Origin: Candidatus Gastranaerophilales bacterium
GTDB lineage: Bacteria > Cyanobacteriota > Vampirovibrionia > Gastranaerophilales > Gastranaerophilaceae
Assembly (NCBI GenBank): GCA_944323285.1
Contig: CALURV010000030.1
Coordinates: 1 to 61,840, forward strand
DNA: 61,840 bases
Direction of reading: 5' to 3'
The notes under the pieces are model-generated. The model was not told the origin of the DNA, did no database searches, and saw only the letters and a program-made list of their open reading frames with translations. Shown one piece after another: positions 51,416-60,018 of the stretch. A program made the translations under genes and the position numbers. How positions within the stretch are numbered: position 1 is the first letter of the stretch; the number at the start of each line of letters is the position of its first letter.

Positions 51416-52447
51416 CTATTTATTTTTCATCTTTGAACTAAGTTGTCCGCAAGCTGCATCAATATCGCCGCCTCTTTCTAAGCGTATTGTGACTTTTTTG
51501 CCTGAAGCTTCAAGAATATATTTAAATTTCATTACATTTTCCTTTAAAGGTTTTTTATACTGACTATACTCATTTTGATTATAAATAATTAAGTTTACAT
51601 TACTTTTTAACTTCGCTATTGAATAAGCTAACTTTTTAGCATCCTCTAGTGTATCATTAATATCTTTTATAAGAACATATTCTATTGTAACTCTTCTACC
51701 GGTTTTTTCAGTATACATTTTTAAAGCATCAATAAGTTTATCATAAGGATATTTATTTGAAACAGGCATAATTTGTTTTCTTTTTTCGTTATCAGAAGCA
51801 TGCAAAGAAATTGCTAAAGTAGATTGGAAATCTAATTGTGCCAACTTCTCAATTTGAGGAATTATACCACACGTTGAAACTGTAATTCGTCTTGCACCAA
51901 TTTGAAAATTTTCCCTGAATATTTTTATTGAATTTAAAAGATTATCAAAATTTAACAAGGGTTCACCTTGTCCCATATAAACAATATTTGTAACTTTTAA
52001 ACCAGTATCAGCTTGGATTAAAAATATTTGTTGAACTATTTCATCTGTTTCTAAATTTCTTTTAAATCCCAATTTTGCCGTGGCACAAAAGCTGCATCCC
52101 ATAGGACATCCGACCTGTGTACTAATACAAGCTGTAAGATTAGCCCTATTATCAAATCTCATTAGAACAGCTTCTGCATAGTTCCCATCTTTTAACTGAA
52201 ATAAAAATTTTATTGTACCATCTTTGCTTACTTGCTTATCTTTTATTATAAGCTCACAAAATATAGTTTTTTCTTTTAATAATTCTCTTGTGTCCAAGGA
52301 TAAATCTGTCATCTTATCAAAAGAAGGAACAGATTTTAAATATATCCAATTATAAAGTTGTTTTGCCCTGAATTTAGATTGATTATAGTCCAACATAAAT
52401 TTTTCAATCTCATCAAGGTTTTTACCAACTAATACAAATTTATCCAT
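51416..52447 (-). CDS. rlmN: 23S rRNA (A2503-C2)/tRNA (A37-C2) methyltransferase RlmN
   Basis: Radical-SAM methylase. The CxxxCxxC cluster is Cys114-Cys118-Cys121 in GCPMGCSFCATA; VYMGQGEPLLNFDN and STCGIIP bind SAM, and the C-terminal RLERGGDIDAACGQL carries the second catalytic Cys. 343 residues, complete. It starts divergently from rpsF; a 16-bp perfect palindrome lies between them. Confidence 0.97.
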   Translation of the reverse strand: MDKFVLVGKNLDEIEKFMLDYNQSKFRAKQLYNWIYLKSVPSFDKMTDLSLDTRELLKEKTIFCELIIKDKQVSKDGTIKFLFQLKDGNYAEAVLMRFDNRANLTACISTQVGCPMGCSFCATAKLGFKRNLETDEIVQQIFLIQADTGLKVTNIVYMGQGEPLLNFDNLLNSIKIFRENFQIGARRITVSTCGIIPQIEKLAQLDFQSTLAISLHASDNEKRKQIMPVSNKYPYDKLIDALKMYTEKTGRRVTIEYVLIKDINDTLEDAKKLAYSIAKLKSNVNLIIYNQNEYSQYKKPLKENVMKFKYILEASGKKVTIRLERGGDIDAACGQLSSKMKNK

Positions 52448-52521
52448 ATTTTCTTTCTTTTATTAACATTATTCACACAAATTTTAACATAAAAAGGCAT
52501 AAGTATTTGTATTTAAAAATG

Positions 52522-52537
52522 TTCATGTTAACATGAA
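52522..52537. promoter_or_regulatory. Perfect 16-bp palindrome between rlmN and rpsF
   Basis: TTCATGTTAACATGAA, self-complementary, 40 bases before the rpsF start and 75 before rlmN. It looks like an operator for a dimeric regulator. No T run follows, so it is not a terminator. Confidence 0.5.
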
Positions 52538-52576
52538 TTTTGAAAATTATAAAAATATAAGTCAAGGAGAACTAAA

Positions 52577-52873
52577 TTGAGAAAATACGAATTATTATCA
52601 ATAATTAAACCAAACATTGATTCAGAAGAATTTGATAAAGTTGTTGCTAAAATAGAAGAAACTATAGTTTCTTTAGAAGGGAAAGTTATACTTACTGATA
52701 AAATGGGACGCAAAAAATTATCTTATGACATTCAAGACTATAGAGACGGATATTTTGCAGTTCAAACTTTTGAAATGGATCCAAGCCAAGTGGAAAAATT
52801 CAGAAGACAATTAAGATTAAATGAAAACATTTTAAGAATAATGCTTCTTGAAATTTCAGAAGTTAAAGCATAA
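52577..52873 (+). CDS. rpsF: 30S ribosomal protein S6
   Basis: 98 residues beginning MRKYELLSIIKPN, the standard S6 start, followed by GRKKLSYDIQDYRDGYFAVQ. The start codon is TTG 52577, with AAGGAGA seven or eight bases upstream and no alternative ATG compatible with the N-terminus. First gene of rpsF-ssb-rpsR; S6 and S18 bind each other in the platform of the 30S subunit. Confidence 0.97.
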   Translation: MRKYELLSIIKPNIDSEEFDKVVAKIEETIVSLEGKVILTDKMGRKKLSYDIQDYRDGYFAVQTFEMDPSQVEKFRRQLRLNENILRIMLLEISEVKA

Positions 52874-52889
52874 AAATTGGAGTTAAATA

Positions 52890-53288
52890 ATGTCAATAGC
52901 TAAAGCAGTTATTTCAGGTATAGTATATAGAAATCCGGAAAAAAGATTTACAGGAAATAATATCCCTGTAACTTCTTTTACTTTAAATATTGACGAAAAA
53001 GAACAATCACTAATAAGAGTTGTTGCAAGAGGTAATTTGGCAGAAACAATAGAATCTGCAATTACTAAAGGTGACAAAATTGTTGCGGAAGGAAGACTTC
53101 AAGTATCTACTTTCCAAGCTGAAGACGGTAGTGAAAAGAAAGTAATGGAAATTGATTTATCAAGCTTTGAAGTTATCAATTCAATAAAAACTAATTCAAC
53201 TGTTTCTAATTCTACAGATGATGTTGTTAAATTTGCAGAAGTAGAAATGGACGATGTTTTAATTGGTGAAGAAGAAATACCTTTTTAA
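52890..53288 (+). CDS. ssb: Single-stranded DNA-binding protein
   Basis: 132 residues with an OB fold (about 1-105: AVISGIVYRNPEKRFTGNNI, VVARGNLAET, KVMEIDLSSFEVI) and an acidic C-terminal tail ending in DVLIGEEEIPF, the protein-interaction tip typical of bacterial SSB. Lying between rpsF and rpsR is the ancestral order. It is slightly short for SSB because the linker is short. Confidence 0.95.
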   Translation: MSIAKAVISGIVYRNPEKRFTGNNIPVTSFTLNIDEKEQSLIRVVARGNLAETIESAITKGDKIVAEGRLQVSTFQAEDGSEKKVMEIDLSSFEVINSIKTNSTVSNSTDDVVKFAEVEMDDVLIGEEEIPF

Positions 53289-53318
53289 GAAATACAATAG
53301 AAAATAGAGGAAAATATA

Positions 53319-53552
53319 ATGGCAAAAGAACAATTAGACAAGAAAAAACGTAAAAATTGCAGTTTCTGTGCAGACAAAGTTGAAGTAATTGATTATAAAG
53401 ATGCTCAAAAATTAAGAAAATATTTAACTGAAGCAGGAAAAATTCTTCCAAGAAGAATTACAGGTACTTGTGCTGATCATCAAAGAATGCTTGCAAAAGC
53501 TGTTAAAAAGGCAAGAGAAGCATCTTTGCTTTGTTACGTTTTTGAATCTTAA
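53319..53552 (+). CDS. rpsR: 30S ribosomal protein S18
   Basis: 77 residues with the core [20 protein letters not shown] then [16 protein letters not shown], typical of S18. It keeps a zinc-type CxxC pair (NCSFC) at its start and one Cys in GTC, so this is a C+ form. GAGGAAA precedes the ATG. It is followed by an intrinsic terminator. Confidence 0.97.
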   Translation: MAKEQLDKKKRKNCSFCADKVEVIDYKDAQKLRKYLTEAGKILPRRITGTCADHQRMLAKAVKKAREASLLCYVFES

Positions 53553-53574
53553 TTTTATAAAATAATATTTAAAT

Positions 53575-53602
53575 AAAAGAGAACTAAAAAAGTTCTCTTT
53601 TT
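53575..53602 (+). terminator. Intrinsic terminator of the rpsF-ssb-rpsR operon
   Basis: Stem AAAAGAGAACT (53575-53585) with AGTTCTCTTTT (53591-53601), A5 loop, T run. The A run on the left allows use by the minus-strand gene ending at 53614 as well. Confidence 0.88.
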
Positions 53603-53613
53603 ATTTTATAATA

Positions 53614-54360
53614 TCAGTCCTGTAGTATATGAACAGAAGACCTGGTTGCAATATTTGTGGATATATCAGTTGGTAAAAAACCATTTCGACTATATGGATT
53701 ATATCCATAATGATTATATGGTAGATTAGGTCTATATGGTCTGTATGGTCTATTTAATCTATTTGGTAATCGATTATTCCTATTGATAACATTATTTGTA
53801 TTCATAGCAGGAAGAATTGAACTTATTTTATTTCTAATCGGTCTATTATTTCTAAAATACCTATTATTGTTATAAAAAGGATTATTATATCCAAGATAAG
53901 GATTACCATAAGGATGATAATTATTGTATCGATTTAATGAATTAAAATAATTATTATCATATACAGAGTCATAATAATATCCGCTTCCTGTTAAAGAAGG
54001 AGTATAACCTGTAATATTCCCAGGATCGTAAAAAGAGTAAGTTACATTATCAAAAAAGCGTCTAATTGCACTTTTTTTCTCTCCGGGATAAAAATTATCT
54101 TCAGGAGGCATTATTGCACTATAATTACCAACTCCTGCAACTTGTTGTAAATTATTAATTCGTGAATTAACATCTCCTGTTTGAGACATACCCAAAATAT
54201 CCATTTCCAAACGTCTTAATCTTGAACCTAAATCTTCATTCGAATATATTTTCCCGTACTTTGAATATTCAAGATTTTCAATTGTATTATCAGTATATGC
54301 AAAACTAATTATAAAAAATTGAAAAAATAAAACTACAATAACAAAAATTTTTTTAAACAT
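53614..54360 (-). CDS. Exported Asn/Tyr-rich protein with one RLxRLE module
   Basis: 248 residues with a signal peptide (MFKKIFVIVVLFFQFFIISF, then AYT). Residues about 25-75 carry the module seen three times in the 20865 protein (IYSNEDLGSRLRRLEMDILG followed by VNSRINNLQQ). The rest is low-complexity, rich in N, Y, R and P (RPYRPYRPNLPY region), likely disordered and surface- or wall-associated. The C-terminus ends RSSVHILQD. Function unknown. Confidence 0.8.
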   Translation of the reverse strand: MFKKIFVIVVLFFQFFIISFAYTDNTIENLEYSKYGKIYSNEDLGSRLRRLEMDILGMSQTGDVNSRINNLQQVAGVGNYSAIMPPEDNFYPGEKKSAIRRFFDNVTYSFYDPGNITGYTPSLTGSGYYYDSVYDNNYFNSLNRYNNYHPYGNPYLGYNNPFYNNNRYFRNNRPIRNKISSILPAMNTNNVINRNNRLPNRLNRPYRPYRPNLPYNHYGYNPYSRNGFLPTDISTNIATRSSVHILQD

Positions 54361-54433
54361 ATTTTTCTCCTAATTTAATTTAAGAGAAAATTAACATTAA
54401 ATATAATAGACATTAAGATAACTGAAAGTATAA

Positions 54434-55045
54434 TTACTCTAAATTCTTTAAAATAAATAAAGTTTCATTAACATTATTCAATAAATCATTTATTTTTTTA
54501 TCTGTAGTTTCTTTAGTATAAACATTATTAGAAGAAGTGTAAGGAATATATTTTTCACTGCGCATACCTTGCATTCTATAATTTGCAACAGCACGCGCAG
54601 AATCTGAAACATATATTAAACGGGAATAAGAAAGATAATTACTTTCGGGTTTATCTTTATATTCTTGTTTTATATACTCAACATTATCAATCAAATTACT
54701 AACAATTGCATTAAATTTTTGTATATTTTGATCTGTATTCAAACATCTTCTAAGTTTTTCAAGTATTAATATAACAGAATTAACATCTTTTAAATACTGA
54801 GTTGTTTTATCCTTTTTTATGATAATATCTACATAATTATCATTCTCTCTTGGAATAGTACGTAATTCTTGTTCGTTTTTTTTATCAAGTTCTTCTATGC
54901 TGTAGGGGGCCATAGCATTTTCACTGCTTTGTTTTCTTAAATAACTAAATTCAGCATCAATATCAGGCAATGTACCCATATATCCTGCACCTGAAGTTAT
55001 AAAAACAATAATTATTAAAGAAATTATTATAAGTATCTTTTTCAT
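54434..55045 (-). CDS. Exported hypothetical protein
   Basis: 203 residues from ATG 55045 (MKKILIIISLIIIVFITSGA, signal peptide or anchor); an in-frame upstream extension of 17 codons is rejected as it precedes the signal. The mature part is helical and soluble, with DAEFSYLRKQSSENAMAPYS, SVILILEKLRRCLN and NDLLNNVNETLFILKNLE, so probably a helical bundle in the periplasm. No domain recognised. It is divergent from the binding lipoprotein gene and not obviously linked to it. Confidence 0.75.
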   Translation of the reverse strand: MKKILIIISLIIIVFITSGAGYMGTLPDIDAEFSYLRKQSSENAMAPYSIEELDKKNEQELRTIPRENDNYVDIIIKKDKTTQYLKDVNSVILILEKLRRCLNTDQNIQKFNAIVSNLIDNVEYIKQEYKDKPESNYLSYSRLIYVSDSARAVANYRMQGMRSEKYIPYTSSNNVYTKETTDKKINDLLNNVNETLFILKNLE

Positions 55046-55171
55046 ATTTATATTATACTGATATTTTTTTGAAAGTGAACATTCTTCACCTCTCAAAGGT
55101 TTTGAACTAATTACATCTTTAATAGTATTTTGTTTATAAAAAATTATGTTTTAATAAAATAGAGGAAGTAT

Positions 55172-55951
55172 ATGAAAAAATTAATTTTACCATTATTACT
55201 TTTTATAATTATTTTTTTAACAGGATGCAGCAAAAAAGAAACTATCTCTCAAGTAGATAAAATTATTCAACGAGATACTCTTATTGTAGGTGTAAAAACA
55301 GACTCAAAGCCTTTTGGCTATATCAATAAAAATACCGGAGAAATAGAAGGTTTTGATATCGATATAGCAAAATATATTGCTAAAGACATTCTTGGAAATG
55401 AAAGAAAAATAAAATATATACCTGTAACTCCGGCAACCAAAATTGAAGCTATTACATCTGAGCAGGTAGATATGGTTATTGCAACTATGTCAATTACGCC
55501 CCAAAGACAATTTCTAATTGATTTTACGACACCTTATTATATAGCAGGACAAACAGCCATTGTTAAAAATGATAGCAATATACATACATTTTCAGATTTA
55601 AGAAGAAAAAAAATAATTGTTGTACTAGGAACTACTGCTGAACAAAATTTAAGAAGAATTATTCCAACTGCTAAACTTATAGGCTATAAAAATTATGAAG
55701 AAGCTTTTAATGCATTTAAAAATGGTGAAGCAGACGCCATAAGTAGTGATAACACTATTCTTTCAGGATTCCTAATAGATAACAAAGGTTTTAGAATTTT
55801 AAAAAATAAAATTTCTCAAGAACCATATGCCATTGGAATAAAAAGAAATGAAGATGATGAATCTTTAAAAAAGAATTTAAACATAATCATTAATAGAATG
55901 CAAAAAGATGGTACGCTTAAAGCTTTAAGAAAAAAATGGCAATTAAAATAA
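55172..55951 (+). CDS. Amino-acid ABC transporter substrate-binding lipoprotein
   Basis: 259 residues, family 3 solute-binding protein. A lipobox LTGC with Cys19 anchors it. Mature motifs: DTLIVGVKTDSKPFGYIN, IEGFDIDIAKYIAKDI, VDMVIATMSITPQRQFLIDF, and the end RMQKDGTLKALRKKWQ. It probably binds a polar or acidic amino acid, glutamine-type by resemblance. No permease or ATPase is adjacent, so the rest of the transporter is elsewhere, or it is an orphan receptor. GAGGAAG precedes the ATG. Confidence 0.93.
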   Translation: MKKLILPLLLFIIIFLTGCSKKETISQVDKIIQRDTLIVGVKTDSKPFGYINKNTGEIEGFDIDIAKYIAKDILGNERKIKYIPVTPATKIEAITSEQVDMVIATMSITPQRQFLIDFTTPYYIAGQTAIVKNDSNIHTFSDLRRKKIIVVLGTTAEQNLRRIIPTAKLIGYKNYEEAFNAFKNGEADAISSDNTILSGFLIDNKGFRILKNKISQEPYAIGIKRNEDDESLKKNLNIIINRMQKDGTLKALRKKWQLK

Positions 55952-55952
55952 C

Positions 55953-56114
55953 CTATACCCTTTGTAAATTAATTAAAGACATATTTTGAAGTCCAACTAA
56001 ATCCATTGAATACCAAAATTTAAATCTTGCTTTAGATTCTTCAGGATTCTCCTTTAATTCAATAGGAGAAAAATATATTTCTTTCATTTTACAATTTATT
56101 AATTTTGTTGTCAT
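55953..56114 (-). CDS. Small hypothetical protein
   Basis: 53 residues from ATG 56114 (AAGGA at seven bases): MTTKLINCKMKEIYFSPIEL, then a basic/aromatic stretch KARFKFWYSMDLVGLQNMSL. An upstream in-frame extension to 56183 is judged unlikely. No family recognised. It lies one base from the converging lipoprotein stop. It may be a real small protein, but confidence is limited by length. Confidence 0.5.
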   Translation of the reverse strand: MTTKLINCKMKEIYFSPIELKENPEESKARFKFWYSMDLVGLQNMSLINLQRV

Positions 56115-56209
56115 AATAATATCCTTGTATATATAAAGTATATACAAAAATATATATTGCAATTTTATTTTATTTTGATACAAAACTTAATAATAGATTT
56201 TAGTAAAAA

Positions 56210-57106
56210 TTAAAATCCACAACTTGCAATAATATCTTTGAAATCATTGCAAAGGACTTTTGCAAATACTTTAGGATCGATTTGAGTTGCAATAAGAGCC
56301 ATAATTTCCTGAGGAAGTTCTTCCATCATCGGAAGAAACTCTTTTGGTTCAAGAACTTCTAAAGATTTTAATACATCTTCTTTTTGCATAAATTTAAAAG
56401 GATAAACCATTGCCTCCGCTGAAAATTCTTCAAATAACTCAGGCTTTTCCTGCAATAAATTAGAAATCAATTGTTGTTTTCCTTCAGGTTCAAAACTAAA
56501 TACTGCTTTCATAAAATTATCATCATTAAAGCCGCTCATAGTTTGAAGTATTGTATCTTTATCATCATAACAAGCCTGACCTGTAAAATTTTCCATCATT
56601 TTCTGAAGCTGTTCTTCATCAACATCTTCCATAGCCTTCAGCAGAATTTTTCTATCTATTTTATCAGAAGACAAAAATTCATCTAGAAATTTTTCAGGTA
56701 TTGATTTTAAAAACTTATCAACATTCATTTTTTCCAAAACAACAGTTGCAAGACTCTCAGGTTCTAAAAATGTCATAAGTTTTATGATTGCTTCTTGTGT
56801 AAAAATACTAAGACCTAAAATAAATTCATCAGTTTTAAGAAATTCCATAACTTTCATTAAGTCATCTTCATTCATATTCATTAAAATCAAGTATCTGTTT
56901 TTAGGATTAATAAGCTGAAAAACTTTAGCAAGTTCTTCAGGATCAGAAGTAACTTTCAATAAAAATTCAGCAGCGGATCTATTACCCTTAGATGCCTCTA
57001 TTTGCATTATTTGAGTAATACTCTTATTTTGGTACTGTTCTAAAATATTAGTACCAATATTATAAAATCTGCTTAAATATGATAAATCTATATCTAAAGT
57101 AATCAT
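56210..57106 (-). CDS. Alpha-helical repeat protein, MgtE-N-like
   Basis: 298 residues, soluble, all helix. Short helical repeats recur: PEELAKVFQLINPKNRYLIL, EDDLMKVMEFLKTDEFILGL, PESLATVVLEKM, QKEDVLKSLEVLEPKEFLPM and PKVFAKVLCNDF. This superhelical pattern resembles the MgtE N-terminal/FliG-like fold without any membrane or CBS part. Function unknown; a scaffold role is possible. It is a single gene with about 150 bases of AT-rich DNA before the divergent TPR gene. Confidence 0.75.
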   Translation of the reverse strand: MITLDIDLSYLSRFYNIGTNILEQYQNKSITQIMQIEASKGNRSAAEFLLKVTSDPEELAKVFQLINPKNRYLILMNMNEDDLMKVMEFLKTDEFILGLSIFTQEAIIKLMTFLEPESLATVVLEKMNVDKFLKSIPEKFLDEFLSSDKIDRKILLKAMEDVDEEQLQKMMENFTGQACYDDKDTILQTMSGFNDDNFMKAVFSFEPEGKQQLISNLLQEKPELFEEFSAEAMVYPFKFMQKEDVLKSLEVLEPKEFLPMMEELPQEIMALIATQIDPKVFAKVLCNDFKDIIASCGF

Positions 57107-57255
57107 ATTTGCCTATCGTGTTTAGTCTTATATTATAATAAAGTTTTTTTTTTATAATTAATTTAAGTAAAAATTAAAAATGTTATAAAATTTTACAATT
57201 ATTTTTTTCCATAGAAACAATTTATTTATTAAAATATAATGTATTAAGGTGTAAT

Positions 57256-57852
57256 ATGAAAAGAAAAATACAAACTGTTTTATTCATAATATTAACAATA
57301 TTTTCATTAAATAATTGTTATGCAAAAGAACAATCAATAGACGAACAAAAAAAAGAAATTATTGCTGTTTATAATTCTAATAATTTAGAAGAAGCTTATA
57401 AAATGATTTCTAAAATTATGGAAGAAGATAGAGATTATGAATTGTGGTATCTTCTTGCAAATATATCTCAAGATATGAACAATGAAGAAAATGCTATTTT
57501 CTTTTTAGAAAAATCAATCATATTAAATCCGGCATTTGATAAAGCCCATTACAATCTTGGAAATATTTATTTAAAAAATAATAAATATAACAGTGCTATT
57601 AATGAATATAAACTTGCAATAAAATACAAGAAAGACTATGCTTTTTATTATTATAATTTAGGTTATGCATACTACAAACAAGAAGAATATAAATATGCAA
57701 GAACTGCTTTCAAAAAAGCTATATCACTAAAAAACAATGAACCATCATTTTATTATAATCTTGCACTCGTAAATAAAAAACTAGATAGAATAAAAGATGC
57801 CCAGGAAGCACTTGATAAATACAATGAATTAACAAGAGAAGAAAATTTATAA
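57256..57852 (+). CDS. Exported TPR protein
   Basis: 198 residues: signal peptide (about 1-23, ending NCYAKE) and four tetratricopeptide repeats (about 50-190), for example AHYNLGNIYLKNNKYNSAIN and YYNLGYAYYKQEEYKYARTA. Probably a periplasmic interaction module, possibly related in role to the larger TPR protein at 43065. It precedes ruvA by two bases and shares its unit with ruvA and glgA. Confidence 0.85.
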   Translation: MKRKIQTVLFIILTIFSLNNCYAKEQSIDEQKKEIIAVYNSNNLEEAYKMISKIMEEDRDYELWYLLANISQDMNNEENAIFFLEKSIILNPAFDKAHYNLGNIYLKNNKYNSAINEYKLAIKYKKDYAFYYYNLGYAYYKQEEYKYARTAFKKAISLKNNEPSFYYNLALVNKKLDRIKDAQEALDKYNELTREENL

Positions 57853-57854
57853 CA

Positions 57855-58490
57855 ATGTTTGATTATTTAAAAGGTACTATTATTGCAAAACAAATAAATT
57901 CATACAGAGGAACACATATTGTTCTTGAAGTTAATAATATCGGTTATCTTATTAATACTGGAAGAAGTACAATAGAAAGAATACAAGAAGAAACAAATCA
58001 GATAAAAATATATGTATCTCTCCAACATAAAGAAGATATAATGTCTCTCACGGGATTCATAACAAGAGAAGAAAGAGATATTTTTAATATTTTGCAAAGT
58101 GTCTCGGGAATAGGAGTAAAACTGGCCCTTTTAATATTAGATGAATTTTCAATATCAGAACTTGTTGATATTATGATTAGAGAAGATTTTAAAGAGCTAT
58201 CAAGAGCAAAAGGTGTAGGAACTAAAGTTGCACAAAAAATTATTCTTGAATTAAAAGATAAATTAATCAATTGGTCAAATGTAACACCTACAGATATATC
58301 AGACATACAAACAATAAAAGAAATAGAACAAGATGCTATTATAGAAGTGCAAAGTGTATTAATATCACTTGGATATAGTGCAAATGAAGCGAAAAATGCT
58401 ATAAAAGAAGTATTAAATTATAAGAAAGAATATACAAAAACCGAAGATATATTAAAATATGCACTTGAATATCTTTCAAGAAATTTATAA
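57855..58490 (+). CDS. ruvA: Holliday junction DNA helicase subunit RuvA
   Basis: Binds Holliday junctions as a tetramer and loads RuvB. 211 residues: OB-like domain I starting MFDYLKGTIIAKQ and holding VLEVNNIGYLI; helix-hairpin-helix domain II with LQSVSGIGVKLALLIL and SRAKGVGTKVAQKIILELK; a domain III of about 45 residues at the end (DAIIEVQSVLISLGYSANEA). Complete. The gene lies between a TPR gene and glgA, with ten bases before glgA; ruvB and ruvC are not here. Confidence 0.95.
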   Translation: MFDYLKGTIIAKQINSYRGTHIVLEVNNIGYLINTGRSTIERIQEETNQIKIYVSLQHKEDIMSLTGFITREERDIFNILQSVSGIGVKLALLILDEFSISELVDIMIREDFKELSRAKGVGTKVAQKIILELKDKLINWSNVTPTDISDIQTIKEIEQDAIIEVQSVLISLGYSANEAKNAIKEVLNYKKEYTKTEDILKYALEYLSRNL

Positions 58491-58500
58491 GAGGCAATAA

Positions 58501-59952
58501 ATGAAAATATTATTTGTGACATTTGAACTTGCACCATTTACAAAAGTAGGCGGACTTGCTGATGTTATGGGGAGTTTGCCCAAATATATACAATCAGAAG
58601 AAACCGAAATGGCTATTTTTACCCCGCTTATAGGAAGTATTGATAAAGAAAAATATAATATAAAAGAAATTGAAAACTCACAGCTTACAATACAATTTGG
58701 TTATGCTAAATATGTATTTAAACTATATATAAGTAAATTACCAAATACGAATATTAATGTTTTTTTTATTGATAATCCTAAATTTTTTTCTTGCTTTAAT
58801 TGTGTATACCCAACAGGAATTGATAGCTGGTATGAACAAGAAAGATTTATTACATTTTCAAAAGCAGCACTTGAATATTCAAGATTAATAAATTTTAAAC
58901 CAGATATTATACACTGCAATGACTGGCATACATCAATGATTCCGGTATGGCTGAAAACTTCATATAAAAATGATGAATTTTTTAAAAATACAAAAACCGT
59001 TTTTTCAATACATAATCTGGCATATCAAGGAAAATATTTCCCCGAAATACTTGATTTTGCTCAAATAAGTAGAGAAGAAGTATTTCATCAATATGGGCTT
59101 GAACACTACGGCAGTTTAATTTGGATGAAAGGAGCAATAAATTATTCAGATAAAATAATTGCAGTATCACCTAAATATGCACAAGAAATTCTGACTTATG
59201 ACTACGGAGAAGGACTGGATTGGACATTAAGAAATAACCAAAATAAACTTATCGGTATCTTAAATGGCATTGACTATGAAGAATTTAATCCTCAAACAGA
59301 TAAGAAAATACCATTTAATTATGATTTTACTTCTTTAGAAAATAAAGAAAAATGCAAAGTTAATATTATAAAGGACTATTGGCTTGAATATAAAAAAGAT
59401 AGACCTCTAATAGCAATCATTTCAAGACTGGTAGAACAAAAAGGAATAGATTTATTAAAGTTTGCTGAAAAAGAATTAATGAATCTAAATGCTGATATTA
59501 TAGTTCTCGGAACAGGAGAGAAAAGATACGAAGACTTTTTTGTATGGTTAAGTTATAACTCTAAGAACGTAAGAGCGAAAATTGAATATAGGGCAGACCT
59601 AAGTAACAGAATATATGCCGGGGCTGACATGTTTTTAATGCCTTCAAGATTTGAGCCTTGCGGTTTATCTCAATTAATAGCACTAAAATATGGAACAATT
59701 CCTATTGTAAGAGCAACAGGCGGACTTGACGATACAATAAACGGTTATCCAAATAATAATGCGGACGGATTTAAGTTCTATAACTATAATGCAGATGATA
59801 TGTTAAACTCAATAAAACAAGCAATTGAAATATATAAAAACAAAAAAGAATGGCAAAAAATAATACAAAATGCTATGAATGCAGATTTTTCCTGGTCAAA
59901 AAGTGCAGAGAAATATCTAGAAGTATATAAATCTTTAGTAAAAATCAACTAA
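58501..59952 (+). CDS. glgA: Glycogen synthase (ADP-glucose type) GlgA
   Basis: GT5 enzyme that elongates alpha-1,4-glucan from ADP-glucose. 483 residues with the N-terminal KVGGLADVMG motif (the KxGG nucleotide-sugar site), the acceptor-binding region HCNDWHTSMIPVWL, HNLAYQGKYFP, VSPKYAQEI, and C-terminal domain ISRLVEQKGIDLL and PSRFEPCGLSQLIALKYGTI with catalytic Glu. A complete glycogen-storage enzyme. It is in one unit with a TPR gene and ruvA. GAGGC precedes the ATG. glgB, glgC and glgP are not in this window. Confidence 0.96.
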   Translation: MKILFVTFELAPFTKVGGLADVMGSLPKYIQSEETEMAIFTPLIGSIDKEKYNIKEIENSQLTIQFGYAKYVFKLYISKLPNTNINVFFIDNPKFFSCFNCVYPTGIDSWYEQERFITFSKAALEYSRLINFKPDIIHCNDWHTSMIPVWLKTSYKNDEFFKNTKTVFSIHNLAYQGKYFPEILDFAQISREEVFHQYGLEHYGSLIWMKGAINYSDKIIAVSPKYAQEILTYDYGEGLDWTLRNNQNKLIGILNGIDYEEFNPQTDKKIPFNYDFTSLENKEKCKVNIIKDYWLEYKKDRPLIAIISRLVEQKGIDLLKFAEKELMNLNADIIVLGTGEKRYEDFFVWLSYNSKNVRAKIEYRADLSNRIYAGADMFLMPSRFEPCGLSQLIALKYGTIPIVRATGGLDDTINGYPNNNADGFKFYNYNADDMLNSIKQAIEIYKNKKEWQKIIQNAMNADFSWSKSAEKYLEVYKSLVKIN

Positions 59953-60018
59953 AAGATATATTTATTAATAAAAAAAAATATATATACTATTATTGTGAAG
60001 ATATTAGTAGGAGCACTT

